From NCBI RefSeq assembly GCF_000956525.1, contig NZ_JYIW01000014.1, forward strand, positions 1-57,340: a stretch of DNA of 57,340 nt, in the 5' to 3' direction. Each line of letters opens with the position of its first letter. Positions within the stretch are counted from its first letter, which is position 1. This document shows positions 26,353-35,379 of this stretch, in pieces. This stretch comes from Microbacterium oxydans (GTDB taxonomy: Bacteria > Actinomycetota > Actinomycetes > Actinomycetales > Microbacteriaceae). Made by a program: the position numbers and the translations under genes. The notes under the pieces are model-generated. The model saw only the letters and a list, made by a program, of their open reading frames with translations, was not told the DNA's origin and searched no databases.

Positions 26353-27249
26353 ATGTCCCGTGACCAGTACACCTTCACCAACCCCGCCGAGCTCTACTCG
26401 GACATCTCGCCCGAGAAGCAGCACATGCCGGAACCCGGGCTCGACGCCGACCTGAGCCCGAAGGCCGACCTCGGTGAGGAGAGCTACCGCGGCACCGGGC
26501 GGCTGAAGGGACGCAAGGCGCTCATCACCGGCGGCGACTCCGGCATCGGCGCGGCGACCGCGATCGCCTTCGCCCGCGAGGGCGCCGACGTCGCGCTCTC
26601 CTACCTCCCGGAGGAAGAGGAGGACGCGAGTCGTATCGCCGGCATCCTCCGCGAGGCCGGCGCGACGGTCGCGACGCTGCCGGGAGATCTGCGGGATCCG
26701 GACTACTGCCGTTCGCTCGTGGCCGACGCCGTGTCGGCGCTCGGAGGCCTCGACATCCTCGTCAACAACGGCGGCAAGCAGATCTACCAGGAGTCGCTCT
26801 CCGACATCACGGACGAGCAGTTCGACGACACCTTCAAGACCAACGTGTACGCGATGTTCTGGACCACGAAGGCTGCGCTGCCGCACCTGCCGGCAGGCTC
26901 GGCCATCATCAACACCACGTCGATCCAGGCGTACTCCCCGTCGGACATCCTGGTGGACTACGCCTCGACGAAGGCCACGATCAACGCCTTCACGAAGGGC
27001 CTCGCCCAGCAGCTGGCCCCGAAGGGCATCCGTGTGAACGCCGTCGCTCCCGGTCCGATCTGGACGCCGCTGCAGCCGAGCGACGGGCAGCCGCAGGAGA
27101 AGATCGACAGCTTCGGCGAGGACACGCCGCTCGGCCGCATGGGTCAGCCCGCCGAGCTCGCCCCCGCATATGTCTTCCTCGCCTCGGCCGAGTCGAGCTA
27201 CGTGATCGGCGAGACGCTCAACGTGAACGGCGGCATGCCGACCCCCTGA
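26353..27249 (+). CDS. SDR family oxidoreductase, general-stress (YghA/YdaD) type
   Basis: This 298-residue short-chain dehydrogenase has the extended N-terminus of the YghA/GSP39 group (about 45 residues with YRGTGRLKGRKALITGGD). The cofactor loop is TGGDSGIGAA, then NNGGKQ, the catalytic Ser in INTTSIQAY and the YxxxK pair in DYASTKATI. The acidic/basic pattern after strand 2 does not settle NAD versus NADP. These enzymes reduce or oxidise carbonyl or sugar substrates under stress. Start chosen for GGAAAGGA upstream. Confidence 0.92.
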   Translation: MSRDQYTFTNPAELYSDISPEKQHMPEPGLDADLSPKADLGEESYRGTGRLKGRKALITGGDSGIGAATAIAFAREGADVALSYLPEEEEDASRIAGILREAGATVATLPGDLRDPDYCRSLVADAVSALGGLDILVNNGGKQIYQESLSDITDEQFDDTFKTNVYAMFWTTKAALPHLPAGSAIINTTSIQAYSPSDILVDYASTKATINAFTKGLAQQLAPKGIRVNAVAPGPIWTPLQPSDGQPQEKIDSFGEDTPLGRMGQPAELAPAYVFLASAESSYVIGETLNVNGGMPTP

Positions 27250-27265
27250 CCCCCGCTGTTCCCGC

Positions 27266-27324
27266 CGAGCGGCCCCTTTGCGTGCGAGCCACCCCTTTCG
27301 GGCCGTACGCAAAGGGGCCGCTCG
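27266..27324. terminator. Bidirectional hairpin after the SDR gene
   Basis: A perfect 18-bp stem (27266-27283 with 27307-27324, CGAGCGGCCCCTTTGCGT and its complement) lies between the convergent SDR and DUF1761 genes. A third partial arm AAAGGGGCCGCTCGCG follows at 27330-27345. The arms match those of the repeat at 27.84 kb. Confidence 0.75.
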
Positions 27325-27363
27325 CGTGGAAAGGGGCCGCTCGCGGCGCAATCCAGGGGGGAT

Positions 27364-27792
27364 TTATGCGAGCGCGGGAGGCCAGACTCCGATGAGTACC
27401 GCCATGACGACGACCGTCACGAGCTCGTGCGCGATGTTCAGGGTGGTCAGCGCGGTCGAGCGGCCCTCGAAGGCATCGTGGGTGATGAAGCGAGCGGCGG
27501 TGAACCCGGCCCATAGGGTGACCGCGGTGACGATCGCGCCCCAGAAGAACGAGCCGCCGTAGAAATGCCAGGAGATGGCGGATGCTCCCGCCAGCACCCA
27601 CGACGTGATGAAGCTGACGATCACGGTCGTGACGATCGCCCACGTGGCGCTGGCGGCGGGCCGGTCCATGTCGACGTTCGCGAGCTTCGACCAGCGGGTG
27701 CCGAAGACCTTCGGCGTGTACCAGATCGAGCCGACCACCATGCTCGACGCAGTGGCCAGCAGCACAGCCCAGTAGTTGATCTCGGGAACCAT
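27364..27792 (-). CDS. DUF1761 family membrane protein
   Basis: This 142-residue integral membrane protein has four predicted helices. It begins NYWAVLLATASSMVVGSIWYTPKVFG, the characteristic DUF1761 opening with WY-P-VFG, and has ITHDAFEGRS before the last segment. The function of the family is unknown. It is a single gene transcribed away from the alpha-glucosidase. Confidence 0.85.
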   Translation of the reverse strand: MVPEINYWAVLLATASSMVVGSIWYTPKVFGTRWSKLANVDMDRPAASATWAIVTTVIVSFITSWVLAGASAISWHFYGGSFFWGAIVTAVTLWAGFTAARFITHDAFEGRSTALTTLNIAHELVTVVVMAVLIGVWPPALA

Positions 27793-27840
27793 CGTCGCCT
27801 CCTCGAATCGGATGCCGTCAGGCTACTCCTCACCCCCGCC

Positions 27841-27917
27841 GAGCGGCCCCTCTGTGTGCGAGCCACCCCTCTTTGCGCCGTGCACAAGGGGGTGGGTCGC
27901 ACACAAGGGGGCCGCTC
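27841..27917. repeat. Long palindrome related to the 27.27-kb hairpin
   Basis: Arms 27841-27869 and 27889-27917 pair at 26 of 29 positions around a 19-base loop. The outer arm GAGCGGCCCCT and the inner GCGAGCCACCCCT are shared with the element at 27266-27324. This copy lies between divergent genes, so it cannot simply be a terminator. Confidence 0.75.
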
Positions 27918-27961
27918 GCGCACACGGAAGGGTTGGAGAAGAGAGGGGGGCGCTGGCGTGG

Positions 27962-27983
27962 CTGCAAGCGCTTGCAGTAGCCT
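27962..27983 (+). promoter_or_regulatory. LacI-type operator and -10 of the alpha-glucosidase gene
   Basis: The 16-bp perfect palindrome CTGCAAGCGCTTGCAG (27962-27977) has the central CG of LacI-family operators and abuts a -10 TAGCCT (27978-27983). The ATG follows six bases later, so the mRNA is probably leaderless. The LacI gene downstream is the likely binder. Confidence 0.75.
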
Positions 27984-27989
27984 GGGCGC

Positions 27990-29651
27990 ATGACCCAGCT
28001 TGAGCAGATCGCAGCGCCCGGTTCCGAATGGTGGCGCAGCGCCGTCATCTACCAGATCTACCCCCGTTCCTTCGCGGACGCATCGGGCGACGGCATCGGC
28101 GACCTGCCGGGTGTCACCAGCCGCCTCGACGCGCTGCAGGAGCTCGGGGTCGACGCGATCTGGCTCAGCCCGTTCATGACGAGCCCGCAGCACGACGCCG
28201 GCTACGACGTCGCCGATTACCGCGACGTCGACCCGCTGTTCGGCACGCTCGCCGACTTCGACGAGATGCTCGCCGAAGCGCATGCCCGCGGCATCCGCGT
28301 CGTCGTCGACCTCGTCCCGAACCACTCCTCCTCGCAGCATGCCTGGTTCCAGGCAGCACTGAAGGCCGCTCCCGGCAGCCCGGAGCGCGCGCGGTACATC
28401 TTCCGCGACGGCAAGGGCGAGAACGGCGAGCTGCCCCCGAACAACTGGGAGTCCGTGTTCGGCGGCGGCATGTGGGAGCGCATCACCGAAGCAGACGGCA
28501 CCCCCGGCCAGTGGTACCTGCACATCTTCGACCCCACGCAGCCCGACTTCGACTGGAACAACGAAGAGGTGCGCGAGGAGTTCCGCTCCATCCTCCGCTT
28601 CTGGCTCGACCGCGGTGTCGACGGTTTCCGGGTCGACGTGGCCCACGGCATGATCAAGGCCGACGGCCTGCCCGACTACACCCCGCCGAGCGACGCCGAC
28701 TCGATGGGCGGCGGCGAGGCGGACGTGCCCTACTGGGGACAGGATGCCGTGCACGACATCTACCGCGACTGGCACCAGGTGCTCGCGGAGTACGACGGCG
28801 ACCGTGCCCTCTGCGGCGAGGCCTGGCTGCCCACCCTGAAGAAGACCGCGCTCTGGGTGCGACCGGACGAGATGCACCAGACGTTCAACTTCCCGTACCT
28901 GCAGACTGCGTGGGACGCGAAAGAGCTCGGCGACGTCATCCGCGAGTCGCTCGACGCCTTCGGCGAGGTCGGCGCACCCAGCACCTGGGTGCTCTCGAAC
29001 CACGACGTCGTGCGGCACGCCACCCGCCTCGCACTGACGGCCGACAACCCCCAGGGTGAGGGCATCGGCCCGAACACCCCCGACAAGCCGGATGCCGCGA
29101 TCGGCCTGGCCCGTGCACGTGCCGCCACGACGCTGATGCTGGCCCTCCCCGGCTCGTCCTACCTGTACCAGGGCGAGGAGCTCGGGCTGCCGGAGGCGAT
29201 GGAGATCCCCGACGCATTCCGCCAGGACCCGACCTGGTTCCGCACGCACGGCGAGCGCTACGGCCGCGACGGATGCCGCGTGCCGCTGCCCTGGACCGCC
29301 GAGGGCGCCGCCTTCGGGTTCAACGACACCGGCCGCTCGTGGCTGCCGCAGCCGGCCGACTGGGCGACCTACGCCCGCGACGTCGAAGCGGGCGACCCGA
29401 ACTCGACGCTGTCGCTCTACACGCAGCTGCTCGCCGAGCGCCGCGCTCACGGGTTCGGCAGCGGCTCGCTGATCTGGGAGGATGCCGGATCGGATGCCGT
29501 GGCATTCCGCCGGGGCGACGTGCACGTGGTCGCGAACCTCGGCACGGCTCCGCTCGACCTGCCGAGCGATGCGACGATCCTGGTGCGAAGCCAGGCGTTC
29601 GACGGCACCGCGCTGCCGATCGACACGGCCGTCTGGTACACGCAGGGCTGA
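27990..29651 (+). CDS. GH13 alpha-glucosidase (oligo-alpha-glucosidase)
   Basis: This 553-residue cytoplasmic GH13 enzyme opens with WWRSAVIYQIYPRSFAD and keeps the four conserved regions: DLVPNHSSS, the nucleophile in GFRVDVAHG (about residue 215), the acid/base in LCGEAWLP (about 275) and SNHDVVRH (about 336). This set is typical of alpha-1,4/1,6-glucosidases acting on maltose, isomaltose or trehalose-like sugars. There is no signal peptide. It is under its own LacI-type operator, with a LacI regulator gene next. No transporter is linked, so sugar entry must use another locus. Confidence 0.93.
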   Translation: MTQLEQIAAPGSEWWRSAVIYQIYPRSFADASGDGIGDLPGVTSRLDALQELGVDAIWLSPFMTSPQHDAGYDVADYRDVDPLFGTLADFDEMLAEAHARGIRVVVDLVPNHSSSQHAWFQAALKAAPGSPERARYIFRDGKGENGELPPNNWESVFGGGMWERITEADGTPGQWYLHIFDPTQPDFDWNNEEVREEFRSILRFWLDRGVDGFRVDVAHGMIKADGLPDYTPPSDADSMGGGEADVPYWGQDAVHDIYRDWHQVLAEYDGDRALCGEAWLPTLKKTALWVRPDEMHQTFNFPYLQTAWDAKELGDVIRESLDAFGEVGAPSTWVLSNHDVVRHATRLALTADNPQGEGIGPNTPDKPDAAIGLARARAATTLMLALPGSSYLYQGEELGLPEAMEIPDAFRQDPTWFRTHGERYGRDGCRVPLPWTAEGAAFGFNDTGRSWLPQPADWATYARDVEAGDPNSTLSLYTQLLAERRAHGFGSGSLIWEDAGSDAVAFRRGDVHVVANLGTAPLDLPSDATILVRSQAFDGTALPIDTAVWYTQG

Positions 29652-29660
29652 TGCATCCCG

Positions 29661-29721
29661 GTTCCGGTCGCGATTCCTGCCGCGTGTCGCCCTGACGGGC
29701 GGCGGGAATCGCGACCGGAAC
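29661..29721 (+). terminator. Hairpin terminator after the alpha-glucosidase
   Basis: A 17-bp perfect stem (29661-29677 with 29705-29721) continues with a further 5-bp pairing (29679-29683 with 29699-29703). It starts ten bases after the stop codon and probably separates the enzyme gene from the regulator gene. Confidence 0.75.
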
Positions 29722-29788
29722 GCGGACGAACGGATGCCGGAACGCAGCCGGACCGACGAACCGGAACGAACGCAGACGGAGCGACGAC

Positions 29789-30799
29789 ATGACGAGCATC
29801 GATGAGGTCGCCCGGCTCGCCGGGGTCTCGACGGCGACCGTCTCGCGCGCGCTGAGCGGGCGGGGGCAGGTCTCGGCATCCGCCCGCGAACGCGTGCTGG
29901 CCGCGGCATCCGACCTCGGCTATGTCGTGTCGTCCCGGGCCTCCAGCCTTGCCTCCGGACGCACCCGCAACATCGGCGTGATCGTGCCGTTCCTGGACCG
30001 CTGGTTCTACAGCGCGGTGCTCTCCGGCGTCTCGGCGGCGGCGATGCGCCAGGGCTACGACATCACCCTGTACAACATCACGAGCGACCGCGACGTTCGC
30101 CGCGAGGTGTTCGACACGTTCCTGCGGCGACAGCGGGTGGATGCCGTGATCGCGGTGTCGATCAAGCTCGACGACGACGAGACGCAGCGGTTGCTCGACC
30201 TCGGGATGCCGGTGGTCGCGATTGGCGGACCGCACCCGCGGCTCGAGACGCTCACGGTCGACGAGGAGGCCGTCGCTCAGCTCGCGACCACGCATCTCAT
30301 CGCGCGCGGGCACCGCGACATCGCCCACATCAGCGCGAGTCCGGCGTTCGACACCGGCTTCCGCGTGCCGAGTCGACGTCGCGCCGGCTTCGAAGGGGCG
30401 CTGGCCGCTGCGGGCATCGCGCAGGACCCGGCTCTGATCGAGCTCGCCGACTTCACGGTCGAGGGCGGGCACAGGGCGGCCGCGCGGATCCTCGATCGGA
30501 TGCCTGGTGCGACGGCGATCTTCGCGGCATCCGATGAGATGGCGATCGGCGCGATCCTCGCCGCCCGCGAGCGGGGCCGTCGCGTGCCGGAGGACGTGTC
30601 GATCATCGGCGTCGACGGCCACGAGCTCGGCGCGTTCTTCGGCCTGACCACGGTCGATCAGTTCCCGCTCCGGCAGGGAGAGCGGGCTGCGGATGCCGTG
30701 ATCCGCCAGCTCAGCGGAGCGGATGCCGCGACGTCCCCGTCGCCGCTGCCGTTCGAGCTGACGGTGCGCGGGTCGACCGGGCCGGTACGCTCGGACTGA
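29789..30799 (+). CDS. LacI family regulator
   Basis: This 336-residue regulator has the headpiece SIDEVARLAGVSTATVSRALSGRG at residues 2-25, a hinge with SSRASSLASGRTRNIGV and a sugar-sensor domain ending VDQFPLRQGERAADAVI. It lies 137 bases after the alpha-glucosidase behind a terminator and probably controls it through the palindrome at 27962. The effector is likely an alpha-glucoside, by analogy with AglR/MalR proteins. Confidence 0.9.
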   Translation: MTSIDEVARLAGVSTATVSRALSGRGQVSASARERVLAAASDLGYVVSSRASSLASGRTRNIGVIVPFLDRWFYSAVLSGVSAAAMRQGYDITLYNITSDRDVRREVFDTFLRRQRVDAVIAVSIKLDDDETQRLLDLGMPVVAIGGPHPRLETLTVDEEAVAQLATTHLIARGHRDIAHISASPAFDTGFRVPSRRRAGFEGALAAAGIAQDPALIELADFTVEGGHRAAARILDRMPGATAIFAASDEMAIGAILAARERGRRVPEDVSIIGVDGHELGAFFGLTTVDQFPLRQGERAADAVIRQLSGADAATSPSPLPFELTVRGSTGPVRSD

Positions 30800-30891
30800 G
30801 AGCACTCGCTCGATCACCCCCCTCTTCTCCGCACCGTCCTCCGTGCCAGCGCGCCAGACGGCCTGCGATCGCACGCCTTCCAGGAGCACCC

Positions 30892-32403
30892 ATGACCGCG
30901 GTCACCCCCGCCCGCGACAGCGCCTCGCGCTACCGCATCGAACCGACCGTGCTGCAGGCCCTGCGGAGTCCTCGACTGCTGACCCGCGAGGTGCTCGCCG
31001 GACTCGTCGTCGCCCTCGCGCTGATCCCCGAGGCGATCGCCTTCTCGCTCATCGCTGGCGTCGATCCGCGGGTCGGGCTCTTCTCGTCGTTCATCATGGC
31101 CGTCGCGATCGCGTTCGTCGGCGGACGCCCCGCCATGATCACCGCCGCCACCGGTGCCGTCGCGCTCGTGATCGCCCCGGTCGTGCGCGAGTACGGCGTG
31201 GACTACCTGATCGCGACCGTGCTGCTCGGCGGCGTGATCCAGATCGTGCTGGCGCTGCTCGGCGTCGCGAAGCTCATGCGCTTCATCCCCCGCTCGGTCA
31301 TGGTCGGCTTCGTGAACGCGCTGGCGATCCTGATCTTCATCGCCCAGCTCCCGCAGCTGTTCGACGTGCCGTGGCTCGTCTACCCGCTGGTCGCGGTCGG
31401 CCTCGCCATCCTGGTCCTGATGCCGCGGATCACGAAGGTCGTGCCGGCGCCGCTCGTCACGATCGTGCTGCTCACCGCGGCGGTCGCGGTGTTCGGCTGG
31501 AGCGTGCCGACGGTCGGCGACCAGGGCGAGCTGCCCCAGAGCCTGCCCTCACTGTTCATCCCCGATGTGCCGCTCACGGTCGAGACGCTCGCGATCATCG
31601 CGCCGTTCGCACTCGCCATGGCCGTGGTCGGGCTGCTCGAGTCGCTGATGACCGCGAAGCTCGTCGACGACATCACCGACACGCACTCCCGCAAGACCCG
31701 CGAAGCCTGGGGCCAGGGTGTCGCGAACATCCTGTCCGGCGCGTTCGGCGGCATGGGCGGCTGCGCGATGATCGGGCAGACGATGATCAACGTGAAGGCC
31801 TCTGGTGCCCGCACCCGCATCTCGACGTTCCTCGCCGGCGTCTTCCTGCTGATCCTGGTGCTCGCGCTCGGCGACGTCGTCGCGGTGATCCCGATGGCGG
31901 CACTGGTCGCGGTGATGTTCCTGGTCTGTTTCGCGACCTTCGACTGGCACAGCATCCGTCCTGCGACGCTGCGGCGGATGCCGAAGAGCGAGACCGCCGT
32001 GATGCTGATCACCGTGATCGCGACGGTCTGGACGCACAACCTCGCGATCGGCGTCGTGCTCGGTGTGATCACCGCGATGGTCATGTTCGCCAGGCGGGTC
32101 GCGCACTTCGCGACCGTGAGGCGCACGGTCGACGCCGAACGCGCGCTGTACACGGTCGACGGCGAGCTGTTCTTCGCGTCGAGCAACGACCTCACGACGC
32201 AGTTCGAGTACGCCGACGACCCGGCGCACGTCGTGATCGACATGAGCGGCTCGCACATCTGGGACGCATCGACGGTCGCCGCGCTCGACGCCGTCGTCAC
32301 GAAGTACGAGCAGCGCGGCACGACGGTCGAGATCCGCGGCCTGAACGACACCGCCGCCGAGCTGCACCGGAGACTCTCCGGGAAGCTCGACGGCGGTCAC
32401 TGA
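30892..32403 (+). CDS. SulP family anion transporter with STAS domain
   Basis: This 503-residue SulP protein has a membrane part (residues ~35-390) with VLAGLVVALALIPEAIAFSLIAGV, the family signature, and GAFGGMGGCAMIGQTMINVKASG. A cytoplasmic STAS domain is at ~395-500 (LYTVDGELFFASSND and VVIDMSGSHIWDASTVAAL). SulP proteins carry sulfate, bicarbonate or dicarboxylates. The substrate is not readable here. CAGGAG precedes the ATG. It converges on sodA with a hairpin in between. A sulfate role would suit the sulfur theme of the island to the right, but that is only suggestive. Confidence 0.93.
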   Translation: MTAVTPARDSASRYRIEPTVLQALRSPRLLTREVLAGLVVALALIPEAIAFSLIAGVDPRVGLFSSFIMAVAIAFVGGRPAMITAATGAVALVIAPVVREYGVDYLIATVLLGGVIQIVLALLGVAKLMRFIPRSVMVGFVNALAILIFIAQLPQLFDVPWLVYPLVAVGLAILVLMPRITKVVPAPLVTIVLLTAAVAVFGWSVPTVGDQGELPQSLPSLFIPDVPLTVETLAIIAPFALAMAVVGLLESLMTAKLVDDITDTHSRKTREAWGQGVANILSGAFGGMGGCAMIGQTMINVKASGARTRISTFLAGVFLLILVLALGDVVAVIPMAALVAVMFLVCFATFDWHSIRPATLRRMPKSETAVMLITVIATVWTHNLAIGVVLGVITAMVMFARRVAHFATVRRTVDAERALYTVDGELFFASSNDLTTQFEYADDPAHVVIDMSGSHIWDASTVAALDAVVTKYEQRGTTVEIRGLNDTAAELHRRLSGKLDGGH

Positions 32404-32411
32404 CTCCGCTC

Positions 32412-32497
32412 GTTCACAATTCAGCAAGAACGCCAGCCGGGAGGGCCGGACTGCGCGTTTCGGCGGCGCCGACGCGAATCCTTGCTGAAACGTGAAC
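32412..32497. terminator. Bidirectional hairpin between sulP and sodA
   Basis: Outer arms GTTCAC (32412-32417 with 32492-32497) and inner arms TTCAGCAAG (32420-32428 with 32481-32489) flank a 52-base GC-rich loop with its own pairing. The flanking genes converge. Confidence 0.65.
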
Positions 32498-32509
32498 AGC
32501 CGACTCGGC

Positions 32510-33139
32510 TCACGGAGCGGTGATGAGCCCCTGCGTCGCGGTGCGGGCCGCCTGGAAGCGGCGCTGCACGTCGGGCCAGTTCACGAGGTTCCAGAACGCC
32601 TTGACGTAGTCGGCGCGCACGTTGAGGTAGTCGAGGTAGTAGGCGTGCTCCCAGACGTCGAGCTGCAGCAGCGGGATGACGCCGAGCGGAGCGTTGCCCT
32701 GCTGGTCGAACAGCTGGAAGATCACGGGGCTGGCGCCGACGCTGTCCCAGGCGAGCACGGCCCAGCCGGAGCCCTGCACGCCGAGTGCGGTGGCGGTGAA
32801 GTGCGCGCGGAAGGCATCGATCGAGCCGAAGGCGTCGACGAGCGCCGCCTCGAGCTCGCCCTCGGGTGCTCCGCCGCCCTCGGGCGACAGGTTCTGCCAG
32901 AACACCGAGTGGTTGATGTGGCCGCCGAGGTTGAAGGCGAGGTCCTTCTCGAGCTTGTTGACGACCGCGAGGTCGCCGGCGCTGCGTGCTGCGGCCAGCT
33001 GCTCGAGCGCGGTGTTCGCGCCCGTCACGTAGGCCTGGTGGTGCTTGGAGTGGTGCAGCTCCATGATCTTGCCGGAGATGTGCGGCTCGAGCGCCGAGTA
33101 GTCGTAGGGCAGTTCGGGGAGCGTGTACAGCGTGGACAT
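32510..33139 (-). CDS. sodA: Superoxide dismutase, Fe/Mn type
   Basis: This 209-residue enzyme converts superoxide to hydrogen peroxide and oxygen. Metal ligands are visible in [21 protein letters not shown], and [12 protein letters not shown] (Asp and His). The length is standard. It lies 26 bases after the flavin reductase gene, so it can be the fourth gene of the fdxA-fprA-reductase operon behind the sox box. The combination suggests that the operon both makes and deals with electrons leaking to oxygen. Confidence 0.96.
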   Translation of the reverse strand: MSTLYTLPELPYDYSALEPHISGKIMELHHSKHHQAYVTGANTALEQLAAARSAGDLAVVNKLEKDLAFNLGGHINHSVFWQNLSPEGGGAPEGELEAALVDAFGSIDAFRAHFTATALGVQGSGWAVLAWDSVGASPVIFQLFDQQGNAPLGVIPLLQLDVWEHAYYLDYLNVRADYVKAFWNLVNWPDVQRRFQAARTATQGLITAP

Positions 33140-33165
33140 GCGTGTTCCTTTCGATGGTGCGGATC

Positions 33166-33675
33166 TCAGATGGTGTAGTCGGATGCCAGGGTGTGGAAGC
33201 GGCGATCCATGTAGATGAGGGGGCGTCCCTGCGGGCCGGAGATGACGTCGAGCACCTCGGCGATCACGACGGTCGATGCCCCGACGGGCACGGTTCGCAA
33301 CGTGTGGCAGCGCAGGGCGGCACGAGCGGAGGCGAGATGCGGTTCGCCGGTGTCGAGCGCGGTCCACCCCTGGCTGGGCGTGAACCGCTCGGCGCCGCTC
33401 GTGGCGAAGCTCTGCGCGAGCTCGGAGTGCTCGTCATCGATCAGGTGCACGACGAAGCTCGAGGCCGAGAGGAGCGCACCGGCCGACCCGGTCGCCCGCG
33501 TCACCGAGAACACGATCGCAGCCGGATCGACCGAGACCGAGGCGACGCTCGACGCGGTGAGGCCGACCGGTCCGTCGGGCGTCGACGCCGTGATGATCGC
33601 GACGCCGGCCGGGTGGGTGCGGAATGCCGCCTTGAGTCCTTCTCCGACCGCGGTCGGCACCGGCTTCTCGTTCAT
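33166..33675 (-). CDS. Flavin reductase domain protein
   Basis: This 169-residue protein of the FMN-binding split-barrel type reduces free flavin with NAD(P)H for two-component monooxygenases. It has [32 protein letters not shown], the flavin-binding core, and ends [12 protein letters not shown]. Its start overlaps the end of fprA (ATGA). It is the only flavin reductase in the window, a few kilobases from a large set of LLM- and ACAD-type enzymes that need reduced flavin, so it is a candidate partner for them. Confidence 0.9.
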   Translation of the reverse strand: MNEKPVPTAVGEGLKAAFRTHPAGVAIITASTPDGPVGLTASSVASVSVDPAAIVFSVTRATGSAGALLSASSFVVHLIDDEHSELAQSFATSGAERFTPSQGWTALDTGEPHLASARAALRCHTLRTVPVGASTVVIAEVLDVISGPQGRPLIYMDRRFHTLASDYTI

Positions 33676-35030
33676 CGTCCTGCCTCCGTCATGTGCGTCT
33701 GCCCGGCGTGCGAGAGCATCTCGGTCCGGTCGACGATCTTCGTGCGCTCGCGACCGCGTTCCGCACCGGCACCGCGCTCGGCGGCGTCGATCCGCAGCCA
33801 CCCCTCCAGGTCTACCGCATCGGTGAGATGCGCGATCGGGTCGGCGTCGCGTTCCGACACATCGGCGGCGGCGAGATCGTCGACGAGATGCCGCACGGTC
33901 TGCGCGGCATCCGATTTGGTGGAGCCGATCAGACCGACCGGACCGCGCTTGATCCAGCCGGTCGCGTAGAGCCGCGGGAGCGGGGCTCCACCCTCGCCGA
34001 GCACTCGCCCTTCGGCGTGCGGCACGACTCCGTTCTCGGTGTCGAACGGCACGCCAGGGACCGGCGTCGACCGATAGCCGATCGCTCGGTACACGGCGCC
34101 GACGTCGTAGCGCAGCAGCTCGCCGGTGCCGACCATGCGGCCCAGTCCGTCAGACGCGGTGCGCTCCATCTCGATGCCGGTCACTCGGTCATCGCCGAGC
34201 ACGCGCACCGGGCGCTGGCGCAGGTGCAGATGCACCCGCCGCGAAGCCGATCGGATGCTCTGATCGCGCGCCGCCCATTCCGTGAGCGTCCGCACGATGA
34301 TCCGACGCTGGGAGAACTGCGCGATCATGCGTTCGGCGTGCTCGTCCAGCGCGATCTCGGCCGGATCGACGATGACGTCGACGTCGTGCTGCTCGGCGAG
34401 CTCGCGGAGTTCGAGCGCGGAGAACCGCAGATCGGCCGGACCACGGCGCGCGAACAGGTGCACGTCGCGCAGTGGGCTGGCTTCGAGCGCATCGAGGACA
34501 TGATCTGGAGTGTCGGTGTGCGTGAGCGCTGCCGCGTGCTTGGCGAGGATCCGGGTGACGTCGAGCGCCACGTTGCCAGCGCCGAGCACGGCGACCGATT
34601 CCGCCGCGAGCGGCCAGTCCCGCGGCGCATCCGGATGCCCGTCGTACCAGGCGACGAAGTCGGCGGCACCGAACGAACCGGGCAGATCGATGCCGGGGAT
34701 GTCGAGCCGCACGTCGAGGTCCGCCCCGGTGGCGACGACGACCCCGTCGTACGCGGCGCGGAGCTCGTCGATCGTGATGTCGACGCCGATCTCGACGTTG
34801 CAGCGCAGCCGGATGCGCGGATCGCTGAGCACGTCGTGCAGGGCATCCGTGATCTTGCGGATCCGCGGATGGTCGGGCGCGACGCCGTATCTGACCAGCC
34901 CGTACGGAGCCGGCAGCTTCTCGAAGAGGTCGATCTCGACCGTCGGTGCGAGCCCGAGCAGGATGTCGGCCGCATAGATGCCGGCGGGTCCTGCCCCGAC
35001 GATCGCGACACGGGGGGCGAGCGCGCTCAT
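33672..35030 (-). CDS. fprA: Ferredoxin-NADP reductase FprA type
   Basis: This 452-residue FAD/NADP oxidoreductase is of the adrenodoxin-reductase group. The FAD motif is AIVGAGPAGIYAADIL, then FEKLPAPYGLVRYGVAPDHP, the NADP motif VLGAGNVALDVTRIL and the C-terminal YATGWIKRGPVGLIGSTKSDA. It passes electrons between NADPH and the ferredoxin encoded just upstream (ATGA overlap). Position behind a SoxR-type promoter suggests induction by redox-cycling compounds. Confidence 0.95.
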   Translation of the reverse strand: MSALAPRVAIVGAGPAGIYAADILLGLAPTVEIDLFEKLPAPYGLVRYGVAPDHPRIRKITDALHDVLSDPRIRLRCNVEIGVDITIDELRAAYDGVVVATGADLDVRLDIPGIDLPGSFGAADFVAWYDGHPDAPRDWPLAAESVAVLGAGNVALDVTRILAKHAAALTHTDTPDHVLDALEASPLRDVHLFARRGPADLRFSALELRELAEQHDVDVIVDPAEIALDEHAERMIAQFSQRRIIVRTLTEWAARDQSIRSASRRVHLHLRQRPVRVLGDDRVTGIEMERTASDGLGRMVGTGELLRYDVGAVYRAIGYRSTPVPGVPFDTENGVVPHAEGRVLGEGGAPLPRLYATGWIKRGPVGLIGSTKSDAAQTVRHLVDDLAAADVSERDADPIAHLTDAVDLEGWLRIDAAERGAGAERGRERTKIVDRTEMLSHAGQTHMTEAGR

Positions 35031-35353
35031 TCGGCACTCTCCTGCGGCGGCAGGGCCGCGACGAACGGATGGTCGAACGAGTACATGCCGACCTTGGCTG
35101 CGCCACCGGGCGAGCCGAGTTCGGCGAAGAACTCGACGTTGGCCTTGTAGTAGTCCTGCCACTCGTCGGGCAGGTCGTCCTCGTAGTAGATGGCTTCGAC
35201 GGGGCAGACGGGCTCGCACGCTCCACAGTCCACGCATTCGTCAGGGTGGATGTAGAGCGAGCGCTCTCCCTCGTAGATGCAGTCGACGGGACACTCGTCG
35301 ATGCACGCACGATCCTTCACGTCGACACAGGGCAGGGCGATCACATAGGTCAT
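35027..35353 (-). CDS. fdxA: 7Fe ferredoxin
   Basis: This 108-residue ferredoxin has two cluster motifs, CVDVKDRACIDECPVDC for the 3Fe-4S side and CVDCGACEPVCPVEA for the 4Fe-4S side, as in mycobacterial FdxA. It is the electron carrier for the FprA-type reductase that follows. It is the first gene of the operon, 36 bases from the sox box, and its promoter has the long spacer of MerR-family activation. Confidence 0.95.
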   Translation of the reverse strand: MTYVIALPCVDVKDRACIDECPVDCIYEGERSLYIHPDECVDCGACEPVCPVEAIYYEDDLPDEWQDYYKANVEFFAELGSPGGAAKVGMYSFDHPFVAALPPQESAE

Positions 35354-35379
35354 CTGGCGGCTTTCCTCGGGATACCTCT

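Noticed and set aside
27621..29909. Very long open frame (over 700 codons) on the minus strand opposite the alpha-glucosidase
   Set aside because: It has no recognisable domain, is rich in Arg/Val/Glu, and is explained by the GC-biased third positions of the real GH13 gene on the other strand.
30843..32495. 550-codon plus-strand frame overlapping the SulP transporter
   Set aside because: The translation is arginine-rich without domain features. The SulP frame has transmembrane segments and a STAS domain.
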